From assembly GCA_035651715.1 (NCBI GenBank), contig DASRFD010000034.1, positions 1 to 35,259 on the forward strand: a DNA stretch of 35,259 bases. The letters run 5' to 3'. Position numbers and translations under genes: made by a program. Below, piece after piece: positions 16,206 through 23,802 of the stretch. The notes under the pieces were generated by a model. It did not search any database, was not told the origin of the DNA, and worked only from the letters and a program-made list of their open reading frames with translations. The number at the start of each line of letters is the position of its first letter. Position 1 is the stretch's first letter. The stretch comes from Nevskia sp035651715. GTDB lineage: Bacteria; Pseudomonadota; Gammaproteobacteria; Nevskiales; Nevskiaceae.

Positions 16206-17403
16206 CGCCAGCTCCGTAAGCGTGAAGGAATCGGAATACGTCGCGGGCGATCACCGCTTCCTCGTCGACCCGCACCGTATGCACGGCGATGCGCGACCGG
16301 GAGGCGGAAATCCGGCCCGGGCGTGACGACGCCAGGCGGTTGGCCTCCGCATCAAGGCTGAGGCCGCACCATTCCATGCCGGCGCAGATGCGCGCCCGGA
16401 TCTCTGGCTGGTGCTGGCCGACTCCGCCGCCGAACAGGATCACGTCCGCGCCGCCGAGCGCCGCGAGATAGGCGCCGAGGTATTTGCGTGCGCGGTGACA
16501 ATAGACGTCGATCGCCAGTTCGGCGGCCGCGTCGCCGGCGCGTGCAAGATCGAGCACGGTGCGCAGGTCGGAGGCAACGCCGGAGAGCCCCAGCAAGCCG
16601 CTGCGCTGCTCCAGCACCTCGTGCAGCTGCGCGGCGCTCATGCCGCCGCGCAGGCAGGCGAAGATCGCGCCCGGGTCGAGATCGCCGCAGCGCGTGTCCA
16701 TCACCAGCCCCTCCAGCGGCGTGTAGCCCATGCTGGTATCGATGGGCTTGCCGTCCCGGATCGCCGCCACGGAGCAGCCGCCGCCGAGCTGGAAGCTGAT
16801 GACGCGCCGGCCGGTGGGGGTGGTGGCGGCCTCGCCGCACCAGGCCTCGAGCATCGAGCGGTGCGCAAGGCCGTGGAACCCGCGCCGGCGAATGCCGCGT
16901 GCGATGCGCAGTTCCGCCGGTAGTGCATAACTGTAAGAGCGGGCCGGCAGGTCCCTGAAAAAGCCGGTGTCGAACGCCGCGAAGGCCGGGAGGCCGGTTC
17001 CCAGGAGTTCCGCCGCGGTGCGGATCGCATCGATCTCCGCCTGTTGGTGCAGGGGCGCCAATGCGCTGCGTTCGCGCATCCCGGCCAGCAGGGCTTCATC
17101 GATCGGGGCGAGGTCCCCGGCCTCGACGCCGCCGTACACCACGCGGTGCGCCAGGAAGCCGGGAGAATGCGTCTTGAAAACGTCCCGCGCCAGGGATTCG
17201 ACCGCGAGCCGCAGGGCGGACCGGATATCCGTCACCGGATGCGCACGCTGCGTCCGGGTATCGCCGTACTGCAGCTGCACGACCGCGTGCCGGTCCAGCG
17301 GCGCCACGCTGCCCCGGGCCACCGGGTCCGGTGCGCCGTCGCCGGGAGCGAACACCGCGAACTTGATCGAAGTGCTTCCCGCGTTGAATACGACCAGGCT
17401 CAA
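16198..17403 (-). CDS. ackA: Acetate kinase family protein
   Basis: This 401-residue ASKHA-fold kinase converts acetyl-P + ADP to acetate + ATP, or the reverse. Family motifs are NAGSTSIKF at 7-15 (N7, S10), AHRVVYGG at 85-92 (R87), APLHQQAEI, FDTGFFRDLP (D145), GFHGLAH (H177, H181), LGGGCSVAAIRDGKPIDTSMGYTPLEGL and DTRCGDLDP (R238). Deviations from typical AckA (HRVVHGG, FHGTSH, LGNG) mark a side branch, but the catalytic Asp, Arg and His residues remain. The start is a TTG at 17403 that overlaps the stop of the preceding prs-like gene (TTGA). Translation therefore depends on the upstream gene, and no RBS is needed. The end overlaps the phosphoketolase start by 8 nt, a pairing that gives sugar phosphate to acetyl-P to ATP. 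Confidence 0.9.
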   Translation of the reverse strand: MSLVVFNAGSTSIKFAVFAPGDGAPDPVARGSVAPLDRHAVVQLQYGDTRTQRAHPVTDIRSALRLAVESLARDVFKTHSPGFLAHRVVYGGVEAGDLAPIDEALLAGMRERSALAPLHQQAEIDAIRTAAELLGTGLPAFAAFDTGFFRDLPARSYSYALPAELRIARGIRRRGFHGLAHRSMLEAWCGEAATTPTGRRVISFQLGGGCSVAAIRDGKPIDTSMGYTPLEGLVMDTRCGDLDPGAIFACLRGGMSAAQLHEVLEQRSGLLGLSGVASDLRTVLDLARAGDAAAELAIDVYCHRARKYLGAYLAALGGADVILFGGGVGQHQPEIRARICAGMEWCGLSLDAEANRLASSRPGRISASRSRIAVHTVRVDEEAVIARDVFRFLHAYGAGDD

Positions 17404-18314
17404 GCGGCGGGCCCTTCCCGCAACAGTTCCCTGGCGGCAAAGGCCAGGGGGTGGTGCAGGTCGATGCGGTTGGAGGAATGAACGACGGTGTTGCAGGAAG
17501 CGAAACCCTGCGCGCCGCTCTCCTTCAACTGTTCGAGCGCCTGGTCCGAAAGCAGCGCATGCACGCTGATGCAATACGGGGCGGCGAAGCCGGCGGCGCC
17601 CAGGCATCTGATGGCGGCCTGCATGGTCCCGCCGCTGGAAACGATATCGTCGAGCAGCACCGGCGTGCGGTCCTCCAGCGCCTCGCGGTCGGGCAGCCGC
17701 ACTTCGACGTCACGGTCGCCGTGGCGCACCTTGTCCATCACGAAATAGGGGCATGCCACCGCGCGCGCCACCGCGCTGACCCATTGCCGGCTTTCCCCGT
17801 CCGGACCGATGACCACCGGGCGGCTGATGTTGGTCCGGATCCAGCGTGCGATCGGAACGGCGGACTGCACCACGCGCGTCGGCACGCGGAATACCTCGTC
17901 GAGCCTGTGGATCCGGTGCAGGTGCGGATCGACGGTGACCAGCCCATCGACAAAACCCGACATCCAGGAGGCGATGTGCACCGCGCTGACGCCCTCGCCG
18001 GGCCGGAAGCTGCGGTCCTGGCGCATGTAGGGCAGGTAAGGCGCGACCAGCAGTACCCGTCGCGCCTGCAGGCCGCGCAGGGTCTGGGCGGCGAGGTACA
18101 AGGTGACCAGCTTGTCGTTGGGATGGTCCAGTGTCGCCGCCAGGATCACGTCGCTTCCCGCCACCGGGCTGGTGACCCTGACGCTGGTTTCCCCGTCGGG
18201 GAAGCGGTGCACGGCGAGTGTGCCTGCGGTGGCGCCCAGCTCCGCGGCCAGTGCCTGGCCGAGGCTGTCGTTGCCGGGGAGGGGAATGACGACGACGGCG
18301 TTCTGGGCGTTCAC
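17400..18314 (-). CDS. Ribose-phosphate pyrophosphokinase (PRPP synthetase) homologue
   Basis: The protein has 304 residues. Family motifs are FPDGE at 38-42, YMRQDRSF at 96-103 (usually YARQDR), VDPHLH at 128-133 (metal and ATP site), and the PRPP loop LLDDIVSSGGT at 220-230 in place of the usual DDIIDTAGT. The SSGGT loop and short flexible region resemble archaeal and unusual class enzymes rather than the housekeeping Prs. Start GTG 18314 overlaps the stop of the AMP phosphorylase gene as GTGA and has GGAGG upstream. The known reaction is ribose-5-P + ATP to PRPP + AMP, which is reversible. In this operon it may run backward to yield ATP and ribose-5-P, or act on a ribose bisphosphate (inference). 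It is probably a specialised paralogue. Confidence 0.85.
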   Translation of the reverse strand: MNAQNAVVVIPLPGNDSLGQALAAELGATAGTLAVHRFPDGETSVRVTSPVAGSDVILAATLDHPNDKLVTLYLAAQTLRGLQARRVLLVAPYLPYMRQDRSFRPGEGVSAVHIASWMSGFVDGLVTVDPHLHRIHRLDEVFRVPTRVVQSAVPIARWIRTNISRPVVIGPDGESRQWVSAVARAVACPYFVMDKVRHGDRDVEVRLPDREALEDRTPVLLDDIVSSGGTMQAAIRCLGAAGFAAPYCISVHALLSDQALEQLKESGAQGFASCNTVVHSSNRIDLHHPLAFAARELLREGPAA

Positions 18315-19816
18315 GGCGCACCCTCCACGGTGACGATGTCGGGGTGGGATGCCGCATACGCGGCGGCGTACTCCAGCTCGCCGGGCGTTTCGGCATGGAT
18401 CGTATACAAGGGCTGTTGCGCGTCCACCTGCTGGCCGAGCCGGGCCTGGAGTTCCACGCCGGCGGCGGACGCCAGCGGCGCGCCTGCGAGCTTGGCCACC
18501 CGGGCCAGGCGGCGGTTGTCGATGCGGCGGACCGCGCCGGCATGGCCGGCGCAGACCGGGCGGCGGTGCGGTGCAAGGGGCGGTTCGCGCATGCCCCCCT
18601 GGGCGGCGCAGATGGACCGGAACCGGTTCCAGGCTGCGCCGCCGCTCAGCGTTGCCTCCGCGAGCCCGCGGCCGCGGCCTGCCCCCGCCGTGCCGCTGAG
18701 CTCCAGCAGCTCCCCGGCCAGGAACAGCGCCCGGTCGCGCAGATCCAGCGGCATTCCGGCGTCGCCGCGCAGGACGGCCAGCACATCCCTGGCTTCGAGC
18801 GCGGGCCCGATGCCGCGCCCGACCGGCTGGCTGCCGTCGCTGCGCACCACCCGCAATTGCAATCCCAGTTCCGCGCCGGCTGCGACCAGGCTGTCCTGCA
18901 GGACGGCGGCGGCGGCCGCATCCCGCACCTTCGCGGTATCTCCCACCGGAATGTCGATCAGCAGGTGGCTCGATCCCGCGGCGATCTTCTTGGACAGGAT
19001 CGAAGCGGTGAGCTGACCGATGCTGTCGAAGTCCAGCGGGCGTTCGACCTGGATCAGGATGTCGTCGGCCGGGCTCAGCGCCATCGAGCCGCCCCAGACG
19101 ATGCAGCCGCCTTCGCGCTCCACCACGCGGCGCATGTGCTCCAGCGTCAGGTCCACGGGGGCCAGCACCTCCATGGTGTCCGCCGTGCCGGCCGGCGAGG
19201 TGATGGCCCGCGACGAAGTCTTCGGAATGGTCAGGCCGCAGGCGGCGGCGATCGCCACGATGATCGGGGTGGTGCGGTTTCCCGGCAGGCCGCCGATGCA
19301 GTGCTTGTCCATCACCGGCCGCTGGGGCCACGCCAGCCGCGTGCCGGTGTCGACCATGGCCAGGGTCAGCGACACCGTCTCGTCCAGGGACATGCGCTTT
19401 CCGGCGCAGGCGGTGACGAAGGCCGCGACCTCGATCGAGGAGTAACGGCCGGCGGTGATGTCGCGCACGACCTGGTGCAGCTCGCGGCGGCCGAAGCTGC
19501 CGCCGTAGATCTTGTTGCGCACCGCCGAGAAGGACTCCACCGGCTCCGGGTGGGAGACCAGCGCCGCGTCGCCGTCCATCCCGCCCAGCGCGTTCCAGGC
19601 CGTTTCCGACAAGCCGATCTGGTCCGGCGCCAGCATGTCGCCCAATACCACGTCCAGGGTGGCGATGACGCTGCGCTCGCCCAGGTTGACCTGGACCCGC
19701 GACATGCTGCGGAAGCCCTCGGCGCGGCAGACAACGCAGTCCTGGCGCATGAACACCACCGGCTCGCGGTAGGTGTCGATGCCCAGGCGCCGGATCTTCA
19801 GGCGATCGTTGCGCAT
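18311..19816 (-). CDS. AMP phosphorylase / thymidine phosphorylase-family enzyme
   Basis: The protein has 501 residues. An N-terminal extension of about 85 residues precedes the pyrimidine-phosphorylase fold, as in archaeal AMP phosphorylase and unlike the roughly 440-residue DeoA. The phosphate-binding region reads MDKHCIGGLPGNRTTP (169-184), and KTSSRAITSPAGTADTMEVL (199-218) closely follows the AMP-phosphorylase form of the motif. Archaeal enzymes convert AMP, CMP or UMP + Pi to base + ribose 1,5-bisphosphate (established knowledge). Bacterial members are often just called thymidine phosphorylase. It starts 3 nt after the nuclease stop and overlaps the prs-like gene by 4 nt. The usual archaeal partners (ribose-1,5-bisphosphate isomerase, RuBisCO) are absent here, so the fate of the product is open. 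Confidence 0.87.
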   Translation of the reverse strand: MRNDRLKIRRLGIDTYREPVVFMRQDCVVCRAEGFRSMSRVQVNLGERSVIATLDVVLGDMLAPDQIGLSETAWNALGGMDGDAALVSHPEPVESFSAVRNKIYGGSFGRRELHQVVRDITAGRYSSIEVAAFVTACAGKRMSLDETVSLTLAMVDTGTRLAWPQRPVMDKHCIGGLPGNRTTPIIVAIAAACGLTIPKTSSRAITSPAGTADTMEVLAPVDLTLEHMRRVVEREGGCIVWGGSMALSPADDILIQVERPLDFDSIGQLTASILSKKIAAGSSHLLIDIPVGDTAKVRDAAAAAVLQDSLVAAGAELGLQLRVVRSDGSQPVGRGIGPALEARDVLAVLRGDAGMPLDLRDRALFLAGELLELSGTAGAGRGRGLAEATLSGGAAWNRFRSICAAQGGMREPPLAPHRRPVCAGHAGAVRRIDNRRLARVAKLAGAPLASAAGVELQARLGQQVDAQQPLYTIHAETPGELEYAAAYAASHPDIVTVEGAP

Positions 19817-19819
19817 GGT

Positions 19820-21199
19820 TCAGGCCGGCGCGGAGGCGTGCCCGAGCTCCGCCCGCTCCAGATAGTCCGGCACCGAGCATTGCCAGCGCAGCTCCTCCTC
19901 GATGCGGCGGCGCAGGCTGTCGGCGGCGTCAGGTTCGCCGTGGGTGATGAAGGTGCGGCGCGGCGCCGCTTCGAAGCCGCGCAGCCAGCGCAGGATCTCG
20001 TCGCCGTCGGCATGCGCGGACAGGTTGCTCAGGCTCAGCACCTCGGCCCTGACGGCGACGTACTCGCCGTGGATCTTGATCGAGTCGGCTCCGTTTTGCA
20101 GCGCCGCGCCGCGCGTGCCGCCGGCCTGGAAGCCGGTCAGCACGATCGCATTGGCGGGGTCCGGCGCGAAGGCCTTCAGGTGGTGCACGACGCGTCCGCC
20201 GGTGGCCATGCCGCTGCCGGCGATGATCAGCATCGGGCCCTTGCGCCGGTTGAGGTCCTTGGACTGCTCGACCGTGTTGACCAGCGTCGCGACGCCGCAC
20301 ATGGCTTGGCATTGCTCGGGACTGAGGCGGTGCTCGCCGGCATGGCGGCGGTAGATCGCCGTTGCATCCACCGCCATCGGGCTGTTCAGGTAGATCGGCA
20401 GGCCGGCGGGAATGGCGGCGCTGGCCTTGAGCCGCGCCAGGCAATGCAGCAGCAGCTGGGTGCGTCCCACGGTGAAGGCGGGCACCACGATAACCCCGCC
20501 GCGGGCGGCCACGCTCCGCACGATGGAGCCGAGCTGCGCGATCGGGTCGGTCTGCTCGTGGCGCCGGTTGCCGTAGGTGGACTCCACCACCAGGACGTCC
20601 GCGCTCCCCGGCGGATCGGGCGGCTGCATCAGCAGGTCTTGTGGACGCCCGAGGTCGCCGCTGAACAGCACGGTGGTGCCGCCGCCCCGCAGCCGGATCA
20701 TGGCGCTGCCGAGCAGGTGCCCGGCGCGCAGGAAGCAGGCGGTCATGCCGGGACAGGCCTCGAAATCCTCGTGGAAGCCCCGGCTTTCGAGCAGCTCCAG
20801 CGCGCGGAAGGCGTCGGCTTCGGTATACAGCGGCAGGGCGGGGGAGTGGCGGGAGTGGCCATGGCGATTGGCGTGCTCGGCATCCTCCTCCTGGATGCGG
20901 CCGCTGTCCGGCAGCATGATGCGGCACAGGTCCAGGGTGGCCGGGGTGCAGACGATACGGCCGCGGAACCCGTGCTTGACCAGCAACGGCAGATAGCCGG
21001 AGTGGTCGAGGTGGGCGTGCGTCAGCAACACCGCGTCGAGCGAGCGCGGATCGACCGGCGGGTCCACCCAGTTGCGCAGGCGCAGCTGCTTGTAGCCCTG
21101 GAACAGGCCGCAATCGACCAGCAGCCGGCGTCCCTGTCCGGATACCAGGTACTTGGAGCCGGTGACCGTGCCGGTCGCGCCGAGGAATTGCAGATCCAT
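19820..21199 (-). CDS. Metallo-beta-lactamase/beta-CASP RNA nuclease
   Basis: The protein has 459 residues. The metal-binding motif LTHAHLDHSGYLP has H61, H63, D65 and H66. Further metal-site regions are AGHLLGSAM and FSGDLGR, and the beta-CASP insert carries VVESTYGNR, VPAFTVGRTQ, IIAGSGMATGGR and the C-terminal LSAHAD and FITHGEP histidines. This is the CPSF73/RNase J-like YsH/EhR family, which cuts or trims RNA. It is first in the overlapping operon with the AMP phosphorylase, prs-like, ackA and XFP-like genes. An FNR-type box 61 nt upstream predicts a short leader. Placement with a nucleotide phosphorylase suggests RNA turnover feeding the operon, but the substrate cannot be read from sequence. 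Confidence 0.9.
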   Translation of the reverse strand: MDLQFLGATGTVTGSKYLVSGQGRRLLVDCGLFQGYKQLRLRNWVDPPVDPRSLDAVLLTHAHLDHSGYLPLLVKHGFRGRIVCTPATLDLCRIMLPDSGRIQEEDAEHANRHGHSRHSPALPLYTEADAFRALELLESRGFHEDFEACPGMTACFLRAGHLLGSAMIRLRGGGTTVLFSGDLGRPQDLLMQPPDPPGSADVLVVESTYGNRRHEQTDPIAQLGSIVRSVAARGGVIVVPAFTVGRTQLLLHCLARLKASAAIPAGLPIYLNSPMAVDATAIYRRHAGEHRLSPEQCQAMCGVATLVNTVEQSKDLNRRKGPMLIIAGSGMATGGRVVHHLKAFAPDPANAIVLTGFQAGGTRGAALQNGADSIKIHGEYVAVRAEVLSLSNLSAHADGDEILRWLRGFEAAPRRTFITHGEPDAADSLRRRIEEELRWQCSVPDYLERAELGHASAPA

Positions 21200-21259
21200 G
21201 GAGTCCGCCGTGGGATCGCTTCGATGGGCTCAGGCTCCGCCATTCGGGCATCGCCGGCA

Positions 21260-21273
21260 TTGACATGCATCAA
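21260..21273 (-). promoter_or_regulatory. FNR/FixK/ANR-type box near the nuclease-AMP phosphorylase operon
   Basis: The plus strand reads TTGACATGCATCAA, a near-perfect palindrome. Read leftward at -41.5 it predicts start near 21225, 26 nt before the nuclease start. The expected -10 position (GAGCCT) is poor, so the effect may need another arrangement or may help the divergent PAS gene. Confidence 0.68.
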
Positions 21274-21339
21274 GCCGGGGCTGGGACCTGCCGGCGACGC
21301 GGCGTTTCCAGGCCGGCGGCCGCGGTTCCGCTTTTCGCC

Positions 21340-21353
21340 TTGATCTGGATCAA
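21340..21353 (+). promoter_or_regulatory. FNR/FixK/ANR-type box and -10 of the PAS gene
   Basis: TTGATCTGGATCAA is an almost perfect palindrome. The -10 TACAAA lies at 21377-21382, exactly where a box at -41.5 requires it, giving a start near 21388 and a 27-nt leader to GTG 21415. Confidence 0.82.
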
Positions 21354-21414
21354 TCCGCCCGCGGCCCCCGGTCTGCTACAAAGGACTGTGCCGAACCCTT
21401 TGTCGAGGACTCTT

Positions 21415-21894
21415 GTGCCGCTAGAACTCAATCAGGCAATCGCAGCGTCCGGGGGCGGCGGCGAAATGTCTCCGCGCGCGCCGCTGTTCGACGGCTCGAC
21501 GCCGGTCGTGCGACAGGCCGAGGCGATGGGCTTCGTCGGCGCGCAGCAGATGCTGGAAGCCTCGCCCTACGCCTTGTTGATCGCCAACGAAGACGGCGTG
21601 ATCGCCACCGCGAACAGCAATGCCTCGCGCATGTTCGGGTTGCCGCAGTCGGCGCTGGCCGGGCTGTCGGTGGACCAGCTGCTGCCGCCGCGGCTGCGCG
21701 ATGCGCACCAGGTCTACCGCCGGCTCTACCAGGAACGTCCGCGGGCCCGCGCGATGCAGAAGTATCCCTATCTATGGGCCGTGCGGGCCGGCGGCGAGGA
21801 GTTTTGCGTGCAGGTCCAGCTGACGCCGATCACCATGGCCGGATCGACCTGGGTGGTCGCGGCGATCCGCGAGCTTGAGCCCGTCGCGGAGTGA
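21415..21894 (+). CDS. Stand-alone PAS-domain protein
   Basis: This 159-residue protein contains one PAS domain (about residues 40-150: AQQMLEASPYALLIANEDGVIATANSNASRMFG...LAGLSVDQLLPPRLRDAHQVYRR). It has no kinase, cyclase or DNA-binding part. The segment LPPRLRDAHQVYRR resembles the PAS helix region where FixL carries its haem histidine, and a His is present there, but RIIGIGR is absent, so haem binding is doubtful. GTG 21415 was chosen because GAGGAC precedes it and the FNR-type promoter puts the transcript start at about 21388. Longer frames would begin upstream of the transcript. It diverges from the nuclease operon and shares its control region, so it may modulate a partner sensor. Confidence 0.82.
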   Translation: MPLELNQAIAASGGGGEMSPRAPLFDGSTPVVRQAEAMGFVGAQQMLEASPYALLIANEDGVIATANSNASRMFGLPQSALAGLSVDQLLPPRLRDAHQVYRRLYQERPRARAMQKYPYLWAVRAGGEEFCVQVQLTPITMAGSTWVVAAIRELEPVAE

Positions 21895-21900
21895 GTGCCC

Positions 21901-21926
21901 GGTGCGGGCCGGCTCGGGCCCGCACC
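21901..21926. terminator. Bidirectional hairpin between convergent PAS and cytochrome genes
   Basis: A perfect 10-bp stem, GGTGCGGGCC/GGCCCGCACC, with a 6-base loop fills most of the 41-nt gap between the two stops. There is no strong T-tract on either side. Confidence 0.6.
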
Positions 21927-21935
21927 CACACGTTT

Positions 21936-22580
21936 CTAAGGCAGGGACTGCAGATACGCGCCCAGCTGCCGCATCTCCTCCGGCTTCAGGTCCTTGACGA
22001 TGCCGTGCATCACCGGTGACTTGCGCAGATGCCCCTGGATCACCTGGAGTTGCCGGAACACGTACTGCGAGCGCTGCCCGGCAAGCCGCGGGAACACCCA
22101 ATGGCCCTCGGCGTTCTGGCCGTGGCAGTTGCTGCAGGCCATGGTGCCGCGCGCCGGGATGCCCTTCTCGAACAGCGCCTTCCCCGCGGCGACGTCCGCC
22201 GCGTCGCCGGGGCTGCCGGGGACCGTCGGCTGGCCGGCGTAGTAGTGGGACAGCACGCCGATCATCGAGTCGTTGACGAGGGTCGCCATGGTCCACATGT
22301 AGTTGTGCGCCTCCGGATCCGAGCGCGTGCGCTCCTTGAACGCACGCAGCTGCGCCGCCAGGTACTCTTCGTGCTGCCCGGCCAGCACCGGATAAATCGG
22401 CGAAGTGCTTGCGCCGCCCGGGCCATGGCAGCTGGCGCAGATCTGTTCGGCGATCTTGGCGGCGTCCTCCGGCGCCGGCGCATCAGCGCCAGCGGCGAAA
22501 GCCCGGCCCGGCGCGAGTCCCGCCAGGCCCAGCAGCAGCGCCATCAGCGCCTGACGGAGTTGGTGTCGCTTCAGGTCCAT
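21936..22580 (-). CDS. Dihaem c-type cytochrome (cytochrome c4-like)
   Basis: The protein has 214 residues. A signal peptide (ALMALLLGLAGLAPGRAFA, about 11-29) sends it to the periplasm. Two haem sites follow: CASCH at 48-52 and CSNCH at 149-153. Each is followed by the repeated pattern PVLAGQHEEYLAAQLRAF / PRLAGQRSQYVFRQLQVI, showing two homologous cytochrome folds as in cytochrome c4. Candidate sixth ligands are the Met residues near MWTM and in SPVMHGIV. It is the third gene after the PQQ dehydrogenase and the binding protein-cytochrome fusion, so it probably carries electrons from the dehydrogenase toward an oxidase. ATG 22580 was chosen for the signal peptide. Longer frames run into the upstream gene. 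Confidence 0.9.
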   Translation of the reverse strand: MDLKRHQLRQALMALLLGLAGLAPGRAFAAGADAPAPEDAAKIAEQICASCHGPGGASTSPIYPVLAGQHEEYLAAQLRAFKERTRSDPEAHNYMWTMATLVNDSMIGVLSHYYAGQPTVPGSPGDAADVAAGKALFEKGIPARGTMACSNCHGQNAEGHWVFPRLAGQRSQYVFRQLQVIQGHLRKSPVMHGIVKDLKPEEMRQLGAYLQSLP

Positions 22581-22590
22581 GGCGGCGGCC

Positions 22591-23796
22591 TCACTCGGCG
22601 TGGACTTCGCGGTAGACCAGCTTGACCTTGGACTTGCTGGCATCGTCGAAGCTCAGGGGGCTGGCGCCGGCGGGATAGCCGTTCTGCTGCAGGATAAAGG
22701 CCATGATGTTGACGTAGTCCTCGTGCGGCAGGGTTCCCGGCGCCGGCGCCGGCATGTTGAGCGAGATGATTTTGAATACGTCGCTGACGCTGAAGTGGGC
22801 CTGCGGGCTGGCGAAAGTCGGGCCTTTCAGCGCCGGCCCGGCGCGGCCTTCCAGCTTGGGCCCGTGGCACATGGCGCAGTTCTGCTGGAACGTACGTTCC
22901 CCGGCTTCGGCCTGCTGCTCGGTGTAAAGCGCCGGCGGCGCCTTTTCCGGCCGCCCTTTCCTGGCCGCCACTGCGATCAGCCGGGCCCGTGGCCCGTCGC
23001 GGCGCAGCCGCGCCGGCGCGGCGGATGCCGCCGGCTCGACCGCCGGATCGACCACGTCGGCATACGGCCGCAACAGGGTCCGCAGACGGCCCGACTGCCG
23101 CAGCTGGTCCACCGCCAGCTCGAAGCCCCGCGCCACCGGTTCTGCCGCATCCGCATACAGCGCCACCAGGTTCCAGCTGGCATGCGGCTCATGCAGCGCA
23201 TTGAACCGCAGCGTGCCGGCGTGCGCCGCCACGTAGGGACGCCACAGCATCGCCGCCGCCACCTCGCCGCGGTTCAGCGCGCGCAGGGAGGCCGCGTCGG
23301 ACGTGAATACCTGCGGCGTCAGCCGCGGATGATCGGCGAAGTAAAGATTCGGCGCGGTCATGTAGGTCACCGCCACCGCGCTGCCCTGCGGCAGCTGTTC
23401 CAGCCCGCCGGCCGCCGCCTTGCGCGTCACCAGCACGAAGCCGGTGCGGCCATAGGGCCGCGTGGCATGCAGGCCCTGCGGCGGGGCCGCGTCCTGCGCG
23501 TCGAGCGGGAAGCCCAGCACCAGCTGGCACTGCGTTGCCGCCAGCTTGCGGAACGCGCGTGGCGCCAGGCCGTCGTCGTCGGCGTCGCTGCCGCCGTCGA
23601 ACCAAGCCACCTCGGCGCGGACGCCCTCGGTGCGGGCGACGGCCTTGGCGAGGCCGGCGTCCATCGGCGCGGTCGGGCTGCTCTTGTCCACGCACACCTT
23701 CAGTTCCGCGGCCTCCGCGCCGCGGTGCAGGAGCACCGCGGCGAAGAGGGCCGTCGAAACCAGCCGCAGGCCGCTGCGATTGATTTCCGTGGCCAT
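22591..23796 (-). CDS. XoxJ/MxaJ-like periplasmic binding protein fused to cytochrome c
   Basis: The protein has 401 residues and a signal peptide (1-29, ending AEA-AE). Residues 30-245 form a solute-binding fold of the quinoprotein-dehydrogenase-associated type (LKVCVDKSSPTAPMDAGLAKAVA; YGRTGFVLVTRK; AVAVTYMTAPNLYF; AAMLWRPYVAAHAG). A linker (250-290, Ala/Pro/Arg-rich) leads to a class I cytochrome c with CAMCHG at 307-312 and a Met ligand in NMPAPAP (M349). In methylotrophs XoxJ or MxaJ and XoxG or MxaG are separate proteins: a dehydrogenase partner or maturation factor and its electron acceptor. Here both are in one chain. It begins 6 nt after the dehydrogenase stop, in the same operon. 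The acceptor role is inferred from context. Confidence 0.86.
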   Translation of the reverse strand: MATEINRSGLRLVSTALFAAVLLHRGAEAAELKVCVDKSSPTAPMDAGLAKAVARTEGVRAEVAWFDGGSDADDDGLAPRAFRKLAATQCQLVLGFPLDAQDAAPPQGLHATRPYGRTGFVLVTRKAAAGGLEQLPQGSAVAVTYMTAPNLYFADHPRLTPQVFTSDAASLRALNRGEVAAAMLWRPYVAAHAGTLRFNALHEPHASWNLVALYADAAEPVARGFELAVDQLRQSGRLRTLLRPYADVVDPAVEPAASAAPARLRRDGPRARLIAVAARKGRPEKAPPALYTEQQAEAGERTFQQNCAMCHGPKLEGRAGPALKGPTFASPQAHFSVSDVFKIISLNMPAPAPGTLPHEDYVNIMAFILQQNGYPAGASPLSFDDASKSKVKLVYREVHAE

Positions 23797-23802
23797 GACG
23801 GC

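Noticed and set aside
13455..16361. 968-codon plus-strand frame opposite the phosphoketolase-like gene
   Set aside because: It is the antisense of a recognisable enzyme and has low-complexity composition. Similar antisense frames at 18344-21343, 22579-25584, 25987-27969 and 29514-32882 were rejected likewise.
18311..19816. Plain thymidine phosphorylase (DeoA) call
   Set aside because: The N-terminal extension of about 85 residues and the GLPGNRTT / KTSSRAIT motifs fit the AMP-phosphorylase branch, although substrate is untested.
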